Counted from the stretch's first letter, positions 24,447 to 35,949 are shown. The stretch is 64,000 nucleotides of DNA from Symsagittifera roscoffensis (GCF_963678635.1 NC_087065.1:30568252-30632251), one strand, 5' to 3'. Translations and numbers: made by a program. Notes: generated by a model from the letters alone, not told the origin.

Positions 24447-25332
24447 ATGTTATCCTCCAGATCTTGTTTCTCACCTTGAACATTCTCTTCAACACCTGAC
24501 TCTTTGAACAAACTTTCATGTCCCGGGTCTTGTTGATAAATTCGCCTGTCCTCATCAACAACCTTCTCCCCGGACAAACTTTCTGGCCCTTGGTTTTGTT
24601 CGACCTCTTCGCCCCACTGATCCTGATCCTCAAAGGTGACGGTTTTCTTTTGTGTCCTTTTCACCTGTTCTTTTCGTTTGTAAGATGTGCTTGTCAAGAC
24701 GTTTTAGGGTATCCAGGATACTAGTTGCTGAACTATAGTCCTACAATCCCTTTCATTTTCTTTGTGTTGATTCTTGATGGCATTATCTTTTTTTTTCTCA
24801 CTGACTGTTAGCGATGCTATGGCTGCTGCCCACTCGGGTTCATCTCTTGTCAATTCTCTCTCCAACAGTTCACCCAGCATCCGCATTACTTGCGGAGTGA
24901 CCTACACCGTTTTTACCAGCAATGAGAGGCTGTTTATGTTCACAAGAGAGATCGTGTGGATCGCTAGCTCTGACAATTCCGATCCTGTGCTCGAATTCCT
25001 GTCTGAGTAAGTGTCAATTCCTGAATTCCTCGAGTTGTCAGTAATGGAAGGATCTGTCACTGAGCATCCTATTTCTTAGGGATCAGATTTATGCGCTCTG
25101 CTCATCCATCTGAACTCCCCGGACAAAATTTTATCCTCCAGATCTTGTTTCTCACCTTGTTTCTCACCTTGAACACCTTTCATTTTTTTCTCACTGACTG
25201 TTAGCGATGCTATGGCTGCTGCCCACTCGGGTTCATCTCTTGTCACTTCTCTCTCCAACAGTTCACCCAGCATCCGCATTACTTGCAGAGTGACCTACAC
25301 CATTTTTTCCAGCAATGAGAGGCTGTTTATGT
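24447..25332 (-). repeat. Pol spacer with a partial tandem duplication
   Basis: Between RNase H and integrase, a block at 24453-24985 recurs at 25133-25345. Both contain the CCAGATCTTGTTTCTCACCTT piece (shared over about 30 bp) and a stretch of about 170 bp encoding MRMLGELLERE and WAAAIASLTVSEKK. The second copy lacks the middle. The coding-like frames 24886-24704 and 25279-25076 are the two copies of one linker segment, so the duplication has inserted about 0.7 kb into pol. Confidence 0.6.
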
Positions 25333-27090
25333 TCACAAGAGAGAGTTTCTAATGAACCAGGTTCGAACGTAACAACAGATCCAAAGGCGCCGGTCCTTCT
25401 TTGATAAGATCTTTATTTCCGCTGCTTTCTCCACCGGTAATTCGGAGTGGCCCGGAATTGGATGTCCAGATTTGTCCAACCATCTCGTCAAGGGAAGCGC
25501 CTCATAGGTTTCTTTGTTCAGAAACGAGAACCCTCCCTTAATTTCCGCCTGATTGGCTTGTTTCTGTTCTAGTCTTTCATAAAGCTCAGTCTTCTCGCTG
25601 AGGCTGTCAGCATTCTGGTGTTTGTCACGCATCCTGTGCTCGATTATCTTGTGGTAGTCATCTAATCTGACTATCCACCGACCAATATAGCTCTGATCCA
25701 TCGAGTACGTCTTCAACCAGAATAACGCTCTTTTGTCCACGCGTAACTTAAACAGAGCGCTCCCTAAATATGCCTGGTACTTCCCCACGACTGTGACCAC
25801 TGCAAATATTTCTGCCTTTGGTGCACCATACTTCATTTCAGTGTCACTCAACACCTTACTGCCATATGCAATGGGACGGAGAACTGTTCTTCCACTCCAT
25901 TCCTGCTCCTGATGCAGTATTCCTGAGATGGCTACTACTGATGCGTCTGTGTCAAGAACATACCTGCTCTTCTCTGTAGGCATGCCTAGCACTGGCGCTT
26001 CGCACAGTACCCGCTTTGTGTTTTTGAAGGCAGCTTGGGCTTTTTCAGTCCATTCGAACTTCTTTCCTGTGTTGCGCATCAGCTTCTGCATGGGATACAC
26101 CTTGTCTGCATATTCTTTTATGAACTCACGGTAATAATTGGCAAACCCTATGAAGCTCATGAGTTATTTTCCGTTCTGGGAGCCTTCCATGTCAACACAG
26201 CCTCTACTGATTCCGGGTCCGGCCTCACGCCATGCCTGTCGACCATTCTTCCTAGATACTTGATTGAATTCCTGAGGATTTTCCATTTCGATGGTTTGCA
26301 TTTCAAGCGTGCTCTTTTCATGCAGCCAAAGACCTCATCGAACCAATCAATGTGGTCTTCCAGGGTGGATGTTGCTATGGCCACGTCATCCACGTAACAC
26401 ATCACAAGGTTCCCGTACTTCTTCGTCACTCTGGTCGAAGCCTGAGCCATCGAAGCCTTTGAAAAGTGGCCGTGGCGTTGCCCAAGCCAAAGGGCATCAT
26501 CTTCCACTGGTAAAACCCAATTCACACCCGAATCCGGTCTTTTCTCTGTCCTCCTTCCGCAGAGGGACATGCCAGAAGGCAGAACCCAAGTCCAGTGTGG
26601 TGAAGAATTTGGCGTCACCAAGTTTCGAGAGGCTCTCGTCTTTTCGCGGTATCGGGTACGCATCTTTTATTGTCACTGCGTTCAAGTAACGAAAGTCGCA
26701 ACAAAATTTCAGCTGTCCCCCTTCTTCTTGGCCATGTCTACCCCGTAAGCTCAAGGCGATTTCGAGGGTTCTATCATGTCGTATTCGAGCAACATTTCTA
26801 TTTCCGCTCGGCACGCTTCCGATTTATGAGGCGTCATTCGCCTTGCGCCTTCCCTATGAAAAATGGCGCCTTCCTCTAATTCTAATTCGTGTTCGACAAA
26901 ATTGCAGCAGCCAATGTCCGCCTTATGTTTTGAAAATACATCCGCATTCCGATTTAAAACCGCCCTGAATGATTCAAAATCTCCCTCACCTATTTTCCCT
27001 CTCAAGTGTTCTATCTCCGGCAAAACCGGTTTGTCGGATTCTAGTTTATATGACGAGGGGCGTTCCGGAAAATTCGAGCAGTTCGACAAG
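25333..27090 (-). pseudogene. Element A reverse transcriptase and RNase H, broken
   Basis: RT starts in frame 27089-26751, with the gypsy-type entry EYDMIEPSKSPWA. It continues in 26814-26497 (FCCDFRYLNAVTIKDAYPIPR, then FFTTLDLGSAFWHVPL, motif A), then 26663-26157 with YVDD at 26396-26385 (motif C), SIKYLGRMVDRHGV and WKAPRTENN. The frame 26160-25333 holds the thumb (FIGFANYYREFIKEY) and RNase H (YVLDTDASVVAISGIL, KAEIFAVV, RMRDKHQNADSLS). Three frameshifts or stops separate the pieces. The motifs place it firmly in Ty3/gypsy. Confidence 0.9.
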
Positions 27091-27109
27091 CCGTCATTTG
27101 TCTCGGATT

Positions 27110-28133
27110 TTATTGAAAACAGTTTATTAATAGATTTAAATTCATCAATTTCCTTAAAAATTTTATCCTTATCAGCATGATTCGGGCTTTCACACTATAT
27201 CTCTTCACGTTTTGTGTCTCCTCATAGTCGGTTTTCATCGGCAAAACGTAACCAAGTTTCTTTCCACGCTGGTTCGTAACCGTAGTGTCCAGTGTGTTCA
27301 ACAACACACTGGCAAACTGCCCGTTTCCTGTTACGGAAAAGCTCCGGCCTAAAATCACCGGGATGTGACTATTTGGGTTGGGTACCAAATAAACCTGTTT
27401 ACTATCACTAAATGAATTTAAATTTCTCATTCTTAAAATTGCTACTACAGCTTGTCCCGGCTGTATTTTTTACTTTTCTATCCAAAAAGATTGGTACCTT
27501 GTTTTCATCCGTTATTATTCTATTAAATGGTTTCTTAACATACTTCCGGTCAGGGTTTCTAATCCTTATTAGACCGTTGTTCAAGTCAATCATCACATCG
27601 AAACTCCTCGCAAAATCACGGCCCAGGTTGAATTGGTCTGAGTTGTCTAAAGTCTCAACCACCAGGAAGTTCATCCAAAGATCGCGTCCTACCATGTGAA
27701 GGACCGTTATTGGTGTCCTTCCGCTCATGTAAATTGCTCCGCGGTTTGCGGCCGCCAATCTGAGGTTCGTTGGAATTAGATCTTCCCTCATGAAGCTCAT
27801 TCTTTCCCACGTTTTGATTGGCATCACGCTTACCACTGCCCTATAGTCGATCTTGAAGTCATCCGCCACAGTCACCGGTTCCGGTTCACGTATCTCTTCC
27901 GTTACTGCCTGCATCTTCTTCGTTGCCAGCTCTTCCGGTTTTTCTTTTTTGCGTGCCTCCGCTTCACTCAATAGGCGAGCCTTGCTGGCTTTCGTACCCG
28001 ATAAAGCTTCCTCATGCCTTGGATTCTTGATGTCTGCCACAGCATCCCAGAATTGTGGACAATCCGCTTTAAAATGACCTTCCAAGTTACAGAAGAAACA
28101 CCTTGGGCCGAATTTCGCAATTACTCCCTTCAT
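27110..28133 (-). pseudogene. Element A nucleocapsid zinc knuckle and aspartic protease
   Basis: Frame 28133-27408 opens with a CX2CX4HX4C knuckle (CFFCNLEGHFKADC) near residues 12-25, then a basic linker and a protease-like fold. The active-site position reads IDYRAVVSVMP near residue 97, where DSGA or DTGA is expected, so the Thr/Ser-Gly pair is missing. The second conserved block, NLGRDFARSFDVMIDL near residue 170, is good. The frame 27430-27110 (IPVILGRSF, then YVLPMKTDYEETQ) links protease to RT and may hold a second protease-like segment. Protease function is doubtful in this copy. Confidence 0.7.
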
Positions 28134-29894
28134 GAAACCAGGTTGGGCATGTCGTCACTTGGTTGGGCTGACAAATGCGTCTCTTGTCCATATCGTCCCT
28201 TGGTTTGTATCAGTTGTTTCCTTGGTTTGCTGGTCCGTTGTTAAAATTGCCATAATTTTTTTTGTATTATCCGGATCTTGATGGAGGCTTCAGCAAAAAA
28301 CATTCTTTTGACTTGAGTCTCAATTCCTCTGGTGTTGGCGCATTAGTTGAGAGTGATGTGTAATGTGTCGCTTACATTGTTCAAAGCTCATCATTCTTCA
28401 CACCATCGATGAATTTTGAGGCTACTGCCAGGTTGATCATTCTGTTCGACTTTTCTGGTTGGCTACGCCTTCTCAACATCTCCAAATCGTCTAGAAACTT
28501 GTCTATTGTCTCGTCTTCACATTGTCTCCGTTTCTCGAAGCGCATCGTTTTAACAAGGTTTAACACGATTTAACAAGATTTCAAAGATTTTCTCAGCAGT
28601 ATCCAGCTGAAAATGCTCTTTGGCCAATACACAGTTTAGGGCTGTCCCTTCCAGGTTGCTGGTAAGAGCACTGCATTCTTGTCTTTCTGACAAGTCATCT
28701 TCTTCAAAATGCAGTTTCATCACCACTATCCAGGTATCAATACAGCCATCAGATTCGTCTTTATAGCATCTTGGTTTCTTAAAAACCGTTCTGGACTTTT
28801 AACTACGTACATTGGTTCTAGACAACCTCGTTAGGAATAACTCCAAGGACCTGTTCAGAGGTTCAAAGTCTCTGGCCATTGATGTAGCGTCTCTTTAATG
28901 CCCCTCTTGAGTATCATTGCCACCTGATAAGGGCTCTGGATTTTCCCTCCTGTCCGAATCACTGGGATGACTTCTTCCTTGATTCGCATGACTCCTGTTT
29001 CTGGAATCACATCTCCCAGTCGCATGTGTATCTTGGGTCGGTCGTTCGTTTGAGGTCGGTTTGTTGCCAGTTGAACTTCCTGCAATGTTTGGGCCCCGTG
29101 GTCTATTGTCCCCTGTGGCATAGAATGATCAACTGCCCCTTCCTCTAGTGGATCCATATTTCCTTCTCCTATTCGGTTGTTCATTGAAGTTCACTCTCGG
29201 CTCCCTGCTGGGTTCTCCCGAGTTCGATTCCCCATTTTTTGAGCCACTCCTGCTGCATCGTAGCCCATCCAACCTATCCATGATGAGTCGAACTATTGAG
29301 GCTGACTTGAGATCTTAAGTCATCTTGCTCGTCCTCGTCCTCTTCTTCTTCCTGGGTTTCTGCTTCATCGCCTGTACCCGCTCCCATGGTAAATGGAGAA
29401 AAAGTTCCGAAAGTGTTCTTCTCTCTTTCTGAAAACGATGAGGACGTTGCCGGTTGCTCCGTCATGCCAAGCATCGTGATGTTGTCTGTGGGTGATCTTG
29501 TAGTCGCAATTTTTTTTAGTAGAGATGTCGGACAGTTCCGACATCTCTTCTCGGTCTCGAGTCCCTGTGGAAGAGTCAAAATCTTGGCCTTGTTCTATCG
29601 GAGTAGATTTACTGGCCAATCTTCTGTTTCCTCTCCCTTCCGGTCCATGTCCCTCTCGGTTCTCATCCATGGCAGGGTCCGGATGGACCTCTATTTCTAA
29701 CATTGCTATTGTCCTTCTGAGTACTTTTGACTCCTGGTTTCGACCATTGTGCCTAAAACTGTCTTCCCTTTTGTCGGGCCGGGTTCGTGTGATCCTTTCC
29801 ACAGAAGGGTCGCTCATTGCCTTTCTTTGTTTCTCTGGTATGAATTTCCTAGAGCAATCACTTAGTTTAGGTATCCTTGCTAGTCTAGACTCAT
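28134..29894 (-). pseudogene. Element A gag, broken
   Basis: Gag starts near 29894 (MSLD) and reads through an Arg/Glu-rich N-terminus shared with element B (frame 29817-29365: VERITRTRPDKRE, HGPEGRGNRR). It then passes to an acidic stretch (EEEEDEDEQDD, near 29345) and a Gly/Arg/Asn-rich part (29184-28855). A capsid-like domain follows: DGCIDTWIVVMKLHF near 28740, then frame 28566-28381 with MRFEKRRQCEDETIDKFLDDL, matching the retrotransposon gag family. Several frameshifts and stops are present, including a 5-bp loss next to the start compared with element B. Confidence 0.7.
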
Positions 29895-31559
29895 TTTCAA
29901 TTTATCACTTCTTACTGCCTATACACTGACTTCGATTGCTAGTGTCCTTGTAGTCTGACTACTGATAATAATAACACAACACAAAAAAAATATCAAAACT
30001 TTCACTCAAATCGTAACCACGAATCCTTGTATGTTATCACAGTACAGCGTGTATACAATTTACTCACAATAATTGATTATTAGTTGTAAGATATGAAGCT
30101 AGCACAGTCTGATGGTATCAATATATTTTAAAAATAGTATTCTTGCTACCCAATCAAGGACAGATATATTTGATTTGAAACCAAAAATGGAGAAAACTCA
30201 AAATGTTTTCAATGAAAAAAGTATCTGTTTTGTACTTTAGTCAGTCGCAATGCATTATTCGAACTGGTTTCCTAAAGAGAGAGCTTTCTTTAGAAACAAG
30301 TGCCCAAAACTTTCTCGTCCATTTCATCGATTCTGCCTAAAACTTTCTTGTCCATATCTGTTTTTGCCAATCCTTTCGGATTGGCAAAAACAGCTTTTCC
30401 GGTACTTTTAAAATTTTCACACTATACCCTTCCGGATACGTTCTCCGATGCTGTTATGCTGTAGGAACTAACTAGGAAGGGTATTTTTTCTGTCCTAAGG
30501 CCCTTCCGGATTGAAGCTAAGCCAATTATTCGAAATTCATCTTAATTTGACAAATTCTTATTTGACAATTCACCTTAACCGTGAAGGGTCTTATAACTAG
30601 CCTAATTTCGACTCGGCTATGGTTTTCTGGTTTCCTTAGCCTTCTCTTTCTGTCTAGAACAGCGTAATTTGCCTTATATAATTGTTATTATCCTTCGGTA
30701 GGGTTAGAAGGGCTTTCCAAAAAAAAATACAAAACGTGAAGGGTCTACCTTCCCGAATTAGTGAGTTTGCTAAAAACAATCTTAAAAAACTGTCACGGTT
30801 CTTTTTTTGAATAATTGATGTTTCTATGAGTAATATGACCTAATTTTTGATCTAATGGTACCAAGATCAACTGGATCTCTTCAGTTGTTCCAAAAGTATT
30901 AACCAAAACGTCTTCTGTCTAAAATCAAAAAATTTTCTCTTCTATAGGTTCCTTCTAAATTTTTTCGCAATTCTGTTCTTTTTTACCTGAAAATTATTGA
31001 TCCGAGCTCAAAAGGCCTCTACTCTTCTAGATAATGCAAAAAAACAGCTCTAAAACAATCCATCTGAACAAATTTGCCAAAAACATTGCTATTTGGACCC
31101 TTCCGGATTGATGAATCCACTAAATCAAGTTAAGTTCGATTTCACTGTAACCCGGAAGGTTGACGTCAAACGGGTTTTAAAACCTGTCAGTTCATTAGCG
31201 AACATTGCCGAACAACAACTTTTACTGTCCTAACTCAAATTTCAAAAAATGTTCTTAGTTTGTAGCGTTTCGTTTTTTCAAAAATCAAGAAAATTCGGTT
31301 TTTGATACCCAATTAGTTCCAACCACTTCTGAACTAAACTTCACCGGTTCTACCTATTATACTAGGACAGTTACGATGTAACTCACTAATTTAGCGCTTT
31401 TTTACTTTTTAAAAAAATTATCAATATCTTAAAAATCTCGATTTGTGGGGGGGGGGTCAAAACATCGGTACTTAGACCCTAAAAACCGGTCTGCTTACTG
31501 TGTTTTTCACTGAAAAACGGTATAGGAGTATTAATATAGGCTGTATAAAACGTAATACT
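29895..31559 (-). other. Leader (5' untranslated region) of element A
   Basis: A 1.6-kb non-coding stretch between gag and the 5' LTR. Its gag-proximal part (29895-30930) aligns with the leaders of both element B arms (40820-42817 and 42818-44680). It contains a perfect hairpin at 30358-30393 and several CCCTTCCGGAT motifs (for example 30424, 30504, 31096). I did not find a convincing primer-binding site next to the LTR. Confidence 0.55.
30358..30393 (-). promoter_or_regulatory. Perfect 16-bp hairpin with GAAA tetraloop in the leader RNA
   Basis: Arms CTGTTTTTGCCAATCC and GGATTGGCAAAAACAG pair over all 16 bases around a 4-base loop. On the sense (minus) strand the loop is GAAA, a GNRA tetraloop. 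The same stem occurs in both element B leaders with loop GGAG. The position in the leader fits a packaging, dimerisation or translation-control structure, but the role is inferred. Confidence 0.7.
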
Positions 31560-33286
31560 AGTAACATTTTACCCCTCCGGGTTTGTTCAATACCCGAATT
31601 AAGGTGTTTAACTCGGAAATTCGCAGTTCAGTGAAGGGTCACTACAGTGCAGTCACTGTCGAGCCCCCCACAGAATAATATCTTACTTTTTGTACCAAAA
31701 GGGATACAAAACTTGTTAATGACACCCAACAGTCGATTGTTGTTGTCCTCGAGCCCCTTCTTGTCGCTCCTCGCACTGCTTGCCGGATCAGTCTTCTTTT
31801 CTAATCCCGAGACCCTTCCAGATTGAGCGCAAATTAGCTTTAACGTGCTTAAATACTCAAATAACCCTACAGTACAAGCACTAAAAACGGGCCACAAACT
31901 TGATCGTAAACATCATGACTGATATAAATGCCTGTAACAACATTATATCTAACAAAAACAAACTGGAGGGTCGGATCACATCTCGTCTGGGGGGCTGATT
32001 TCTACTGATTTAATACTTTTTTTGCTGTTTTTGGTTTTTTCGGTTATTTAATTGTTTTTTTTTGTTTTTGTTAGGTACTATACTACTTTTTGTTTGGTTT
32101 CTTGTGTATCTTCAAGTGTTTTTGGTCACAAAGTTTTCAGGGAACGACGGGACGGCCAATCCCCCTACCCTTCCTGGAACCTGAATTTTTGGTCTTAACT
32201 AGGTTAAAAAGCTATTCACGGGAATCCGGAAGGCTTCCGCGTTCCAAAATAACCTCCCTCCCCGGTGGTTAGGGCCTTGTTATGAGCATCCGCTCGGCGC
32301 GGAGTGCTCGTTAACGGTTCTGCCGGTCATGATCTTAAAAGGAATAACACCCAGGAGCGCCATAAAAACATCTAATTAACATTCGCCCGGAAATACATAA
32401 CGACGCAAAATAAAGCCAGGTTCTAAGGCGGCTGGCCAGCGTCTAAACACAGCTCTACATAGTTTTCACCGCGTCTGCAAAGCCAGTTCTTTTGGTGGTC
32501 TTTCTAACATCGGGCCGACAAAAAAAATGTCACTGTTTTCGGCTTTGATCAGAACGCTCTAATTAAATAATTATATGATAATAGTGAGCTCATGGCTGGG
32601 TGTCAGTATCCCTAGACCACGAGTTCACTCCTAAAAACAGGGCTACTATTTGTATTTTTTATATTACTATTGTTTTTGTTCAGTAAATAAAAATCATTAT
32701 CTTCATCGAAAATGGATCAACCCTTTTACCCAACTCCTAGCTTCTCATCATCTGAAAACGAAATTGGTATTAATTAAGTTCAACTCAAGACAATTCGGGA
32801 AGCAAAAAGTTTGTAAAAAACAGCTCAAGTTCCAATCTCGAGACCCATCCGGATTCTGGAATCCGGAGAAATAACGCTCTTATTTCTTCTCGGGAGGCTG
32901 GACACGTCGTCCCAACACCCTTCCTGGTTCTTATGAACTGCTCTGTAACGATTGCAGCGGCACAATCGTCACAACTCGGAGTGGTTTCTGACAATTTCTA
33001 ACCACAATCTCAACTTTCTGCCGTTTTTTTGTTGCTGCTGTCACTGAGACTATTGTTTTTCTGATTTCGCAGTTTCAGTGTGTGCGAAATCAAAAAAGGT
33101 TAAGCGTCGTTCACGTCCAAATGGGAATTTTAAAAATTAGCTTTTCAGTCAAAAATAACACTTCCCGATATGTCTGATTGTCTAATTGACGTCACTAATT
33201 CATAAAAACCATCAATATTCTCGGTTAGATGTTCCAATAAAAATTCGAGTGCGAAATTGCATTTTGACCATTCTGGTCGAATGTCA
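31560..33286 (-). repeat. 5' LTR of element A
   Basis: On the minus strand it starts at 33286 (TGACATTCGACC) and runs to about 31560. The first 0.7 kb closely matches 12111-11405. The remaining 1 kb matches 10750-9819 more loosely, with shared blocks such as TAACGTGCTTAAATACTCAAA and ATCACATCTCGTC. The outer edge abuts a truncated LINE. The inner edge is approximate because the two LTRs diverge there. A run of G lies just inside at 31446-31456. Confidence 0.65.
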
Positions 33287-35945
33287 TACTTTCATCAAGG
33301 TCAAACAGACGTTTTTCGGTTTGATGGTTGTTTATAACTCCCCTCTCAGTTCCGACTATCGCGTTGAGTCATCTACTTTTATAAACGCTGTTCAAAACCA
33401 TCATGATGAGGTGCTCAAACATATCGGTCGCCTTCCCGTCAGACCAAACTGTGTTTGCTGTTCTAGGAGACTTCAATTTAGCTGACGTCTGGTGGAGCTC
33501 ATACTATGCATCCCTTGAATATTCGATGAACATTTTGAGAGCGTCTGATGATCTCAATTTGTTTCAAATAGTGAGTTTTCCGACTATTTTGTCTGGTAAT
33601 ACTCGAATGACCCGCAGAGATTTGTTGTCTATCGTTCAGAGAAAACCTTCTCAGACCATTATCCAATTTTCGCTCATGTGCATGTCTCTAGTGATGATTG
33701 TTTTACACCTGATGTCTCAAGGCAATTGTGTTCAAAGAAGATTTTTAACACGGAACGATTTAGTTGTTTGTTAGAACCTCTTTACACCAAGTTGTATTCA
33801 AATTCTCAAAGTGATTTACTTTCCACTTTTGATGTTTCGATTGAAGCCGCACTTGATGATTCATGCGCTAAAAAGAGTAACAGAAGATTAATTTTCCTTA
33901 TGAATACTCTTCTCATTCTATTCGTTTAGCCAATAAAATCAGAACTCTGCGACGGAAAAAAATTTTCAAGTCTGTCTTATATGACTCGGCTAGAGAGTGA
34001 TTTCACCAACCAGTTGTTTTGGATAAAAAATTGCTTTTTAAGAACTTTTCTCCTTCCTCTCCTTCTTGTGCTTTAAATTCTCGAAACAGTTTAAAAAGTC
34101 CCCAATCATTCCAAACAGCCTTCATTGGGGCCGTAAGCAAGGTGTCTGCGACAAGTCTTTCAGTGATCTTTCCAACGAATATTTTGCGTCTGTTTTCCGG
34201 AAGCCTGTGTCTGACTACACTGTACCGACTGTTTCTCCTGATTCTGATATCAAATTATCGGAAGTCGTTGTGTCTCCGTCGGTAGTTAGTTCATGTTTAC
34301 AATCCGTTAAAAACACCTGCTCTCTTGATTGTATTCCTGCTATTGTTTATAAATGTTGTACGTCGTTACTTTCTTTTTCGTCGTTACTTTCGTTACTCTT
34401 CGTACGTCGTTACTTTCGTTATGTTGTACGTCGTTACTTTTGTTACTCTTGTTAGTTTTCTTTTTTACATTATTAACAACACTTGCGTCTGGCCTGTTGC
34501 CTGGAAATGTGGTTTTGTTACTCCAATTCTGAAGTCTGGGTCTCCTAATGATATTACAAAACTACAGACCTAGCAGTAAGTTACACCCCCTTGGTTTATG
34601 TTTTGAGAAAGTTCTCTTCAATCATATATATTCAAAAATTGGAAATCATTTGTCAAAATCTCAGCATGGTTTCAGAAAACAGCGATCAACTGTAACACAG
34701 TTGTTATCGTTTCTTGAAGAAGTAGACCACACTAGTGATTTCAATGTTCCTTCTGCTGCTGTTTATTTTGACTTAAGTAAAGTCTTTGATTCTGTTGGTC
34801 ATGATATCATTCTGAACAAGCTATCAAGGTATAGTACCGATATGATTTCTTGTTATTTTTTTCGTCGTATCTCTGTAACCGATCACAGTGTGTTCGTATA
34901 AATGCGCACATTTCCAATCCACGTCCTGTTACTAGTGGCGTTCCTCAAGGCAGCATCTTGGGGCCGCTTTTTTTTCTTCTTTTTACAATGATCTGCCCGA
35001 GTGTATAGAATTTTCCTGTTGTTATTTTTTCGTTGACGATTCAAAGTTGTTTTATACTGATAATTTTTCTCTACAGCATGATATTAATTCTTTTGCAAAC
35101 TGGTGTACTGCAAATGATTTATCAGTCAAACACGATAAGTGCAGTCTCATTGTTTTCAAAGGCAATTTTCCTCGTCATGTGATGGTCAGAGACCAGGACA
35201 TAATTGCCTCAAATTCAGTAAAAGACCTTGGTTTACTTGTCTCTGATGACTTGAACTCGATGACACATATCAATAATTAAGCTGTTATCATGTAATAAGT
35301 CACTTCATTTTATCAGGCGCAATTTTCCTTTCACTTTCTCTCAATCCACCAAGCTCCTGTTTGTTAACATGTGTATAAAGAATGAGTGTCATTTTTTATG
35401 CATCCCCTGTTTGGTTTCCCTCATTATGCTATATCCGAAAACTTGAAAGCTTCAATCGAAAGTGTCTGAAATGGGCTAATGGTTCAATACCCTATGAAGA
35501 CCAGTTATTTCTCACGAAAACTCTGCCTATCTGTTACCATCTTATTTTCAACGATGTGTTACTATTCTACAAAATGTTACATGATCTTACAGAATTGCCG
35601 TTTTCTGCGTATTTTTTTAAGGTGACCACCAGACGGAAATCCACCATCCTCTGCACAATTCGAACAGCAAAGAAGTTGCAGACTGAGAAGTTCTTCTTTC
35701 ATCGCGTTGAGAAATCGGTCAACGAAATGATCCGTCTTGGTGTAGACATCTTCGCTCCCCTCGATTCTTTCAACAGAAGATCCAAAGAACTTCTTTTAGA
35801 GGGAACTGTGTCAACTTTTGATCAACTGAACTCGTGTCGACTCAAACTGTCGACCTTGACTTGTTATTTTTGTTTTTATTTTTGCTTTAATTTATTATTT
35901 AAGGGGAGTGACTCTTTCTTCTTCTGCTTCTTCTTCTTCTTCTTC
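33287..35945 (+). pseudogene. 5'-truncated CR1-like LINE (endonuclease C-terminus and reverse transcriptase)
   Basis: The sequence begins inside the apurinic endonuclease domain (VVYNSPLSSDYRV, then LGDFNLADVWW near 33460). The RT domain shows KSQHGFRKQRSTVTQLL near 34660, YFDLSKVFDSVGHD (motif A, 34770), SGVPQGSILGPLFF (motif B, 34935) and FVDDSKLF (motif C, 35026). The thumb is at 35382-35850 (MSVIFYASPVWFPSL). A CTT microsatellite tail ends it. This layout fits CR1-type non-LTR elements such as nematode Sam or vertebrate CR1; the subclade is not decided. At least five frameshifts or stops break it. The missing 5' part is typical of LINE insertion. Confidence 0.85.
34357..34452 (+). repeat. 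Minisatellite inside the LINE
   Basis: Imperfect tandem copies of CGTCGTTACTTTCGTTA with short variable spacers. It lies between the first RT blocks (before KSQHGFRK) and interrupts coding. Confidence 0.65.
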
Positions 35946-35949
35946 TTCT
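35916..35949 (+). repeat. CTT microsatellite at the LINE 3' end, left arm
   Basis: Near-perfect CTT repeats close the LINE. The mirrored copy at 63286-63332 is longer, so the repeat has changed length since the arms duplicated. Confidence 0.85.

Larger units (their letters stand above)
9819..33286 (-). mobile_element. Giant Ty3/gypsy LTR retroelement ('element A'), about 23.5 kb
   Basis: Diverged direct repeats at 9819-12111 and 31560-33286 flank a minus-strand internal region. In transcription order this holds a leader (31560-29900), gag with zinc knuckle, protease, RT with YVDD, RNase H, integrase with zinc-binding and core domains, an integrase C-terminal extension, and three further genes (21611-19797, 19672-16372, 16311-12946). 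A purine-rich tract (plus-strand complement 12112-12123) abuts the 3' LTR. Gypsy elements are usually 5-10 kb, so the block of about 9 kb after pol is exceptional. Most genes carry frameshifts but ORF1 is open. An alternative is two adjacent elements, but the single orientation and paired LTRs favour one. Confidence 0.7.

Noticed and set aside
32605-33286. Segment next to the LINE as the LINE 5' UTR
   Set aside because: The same sequence occurs at 11405-12111 without a LINE, at the front of an LTR, and the LINE starts mid-endonuclease, so the segment belongs to the element A LTR.
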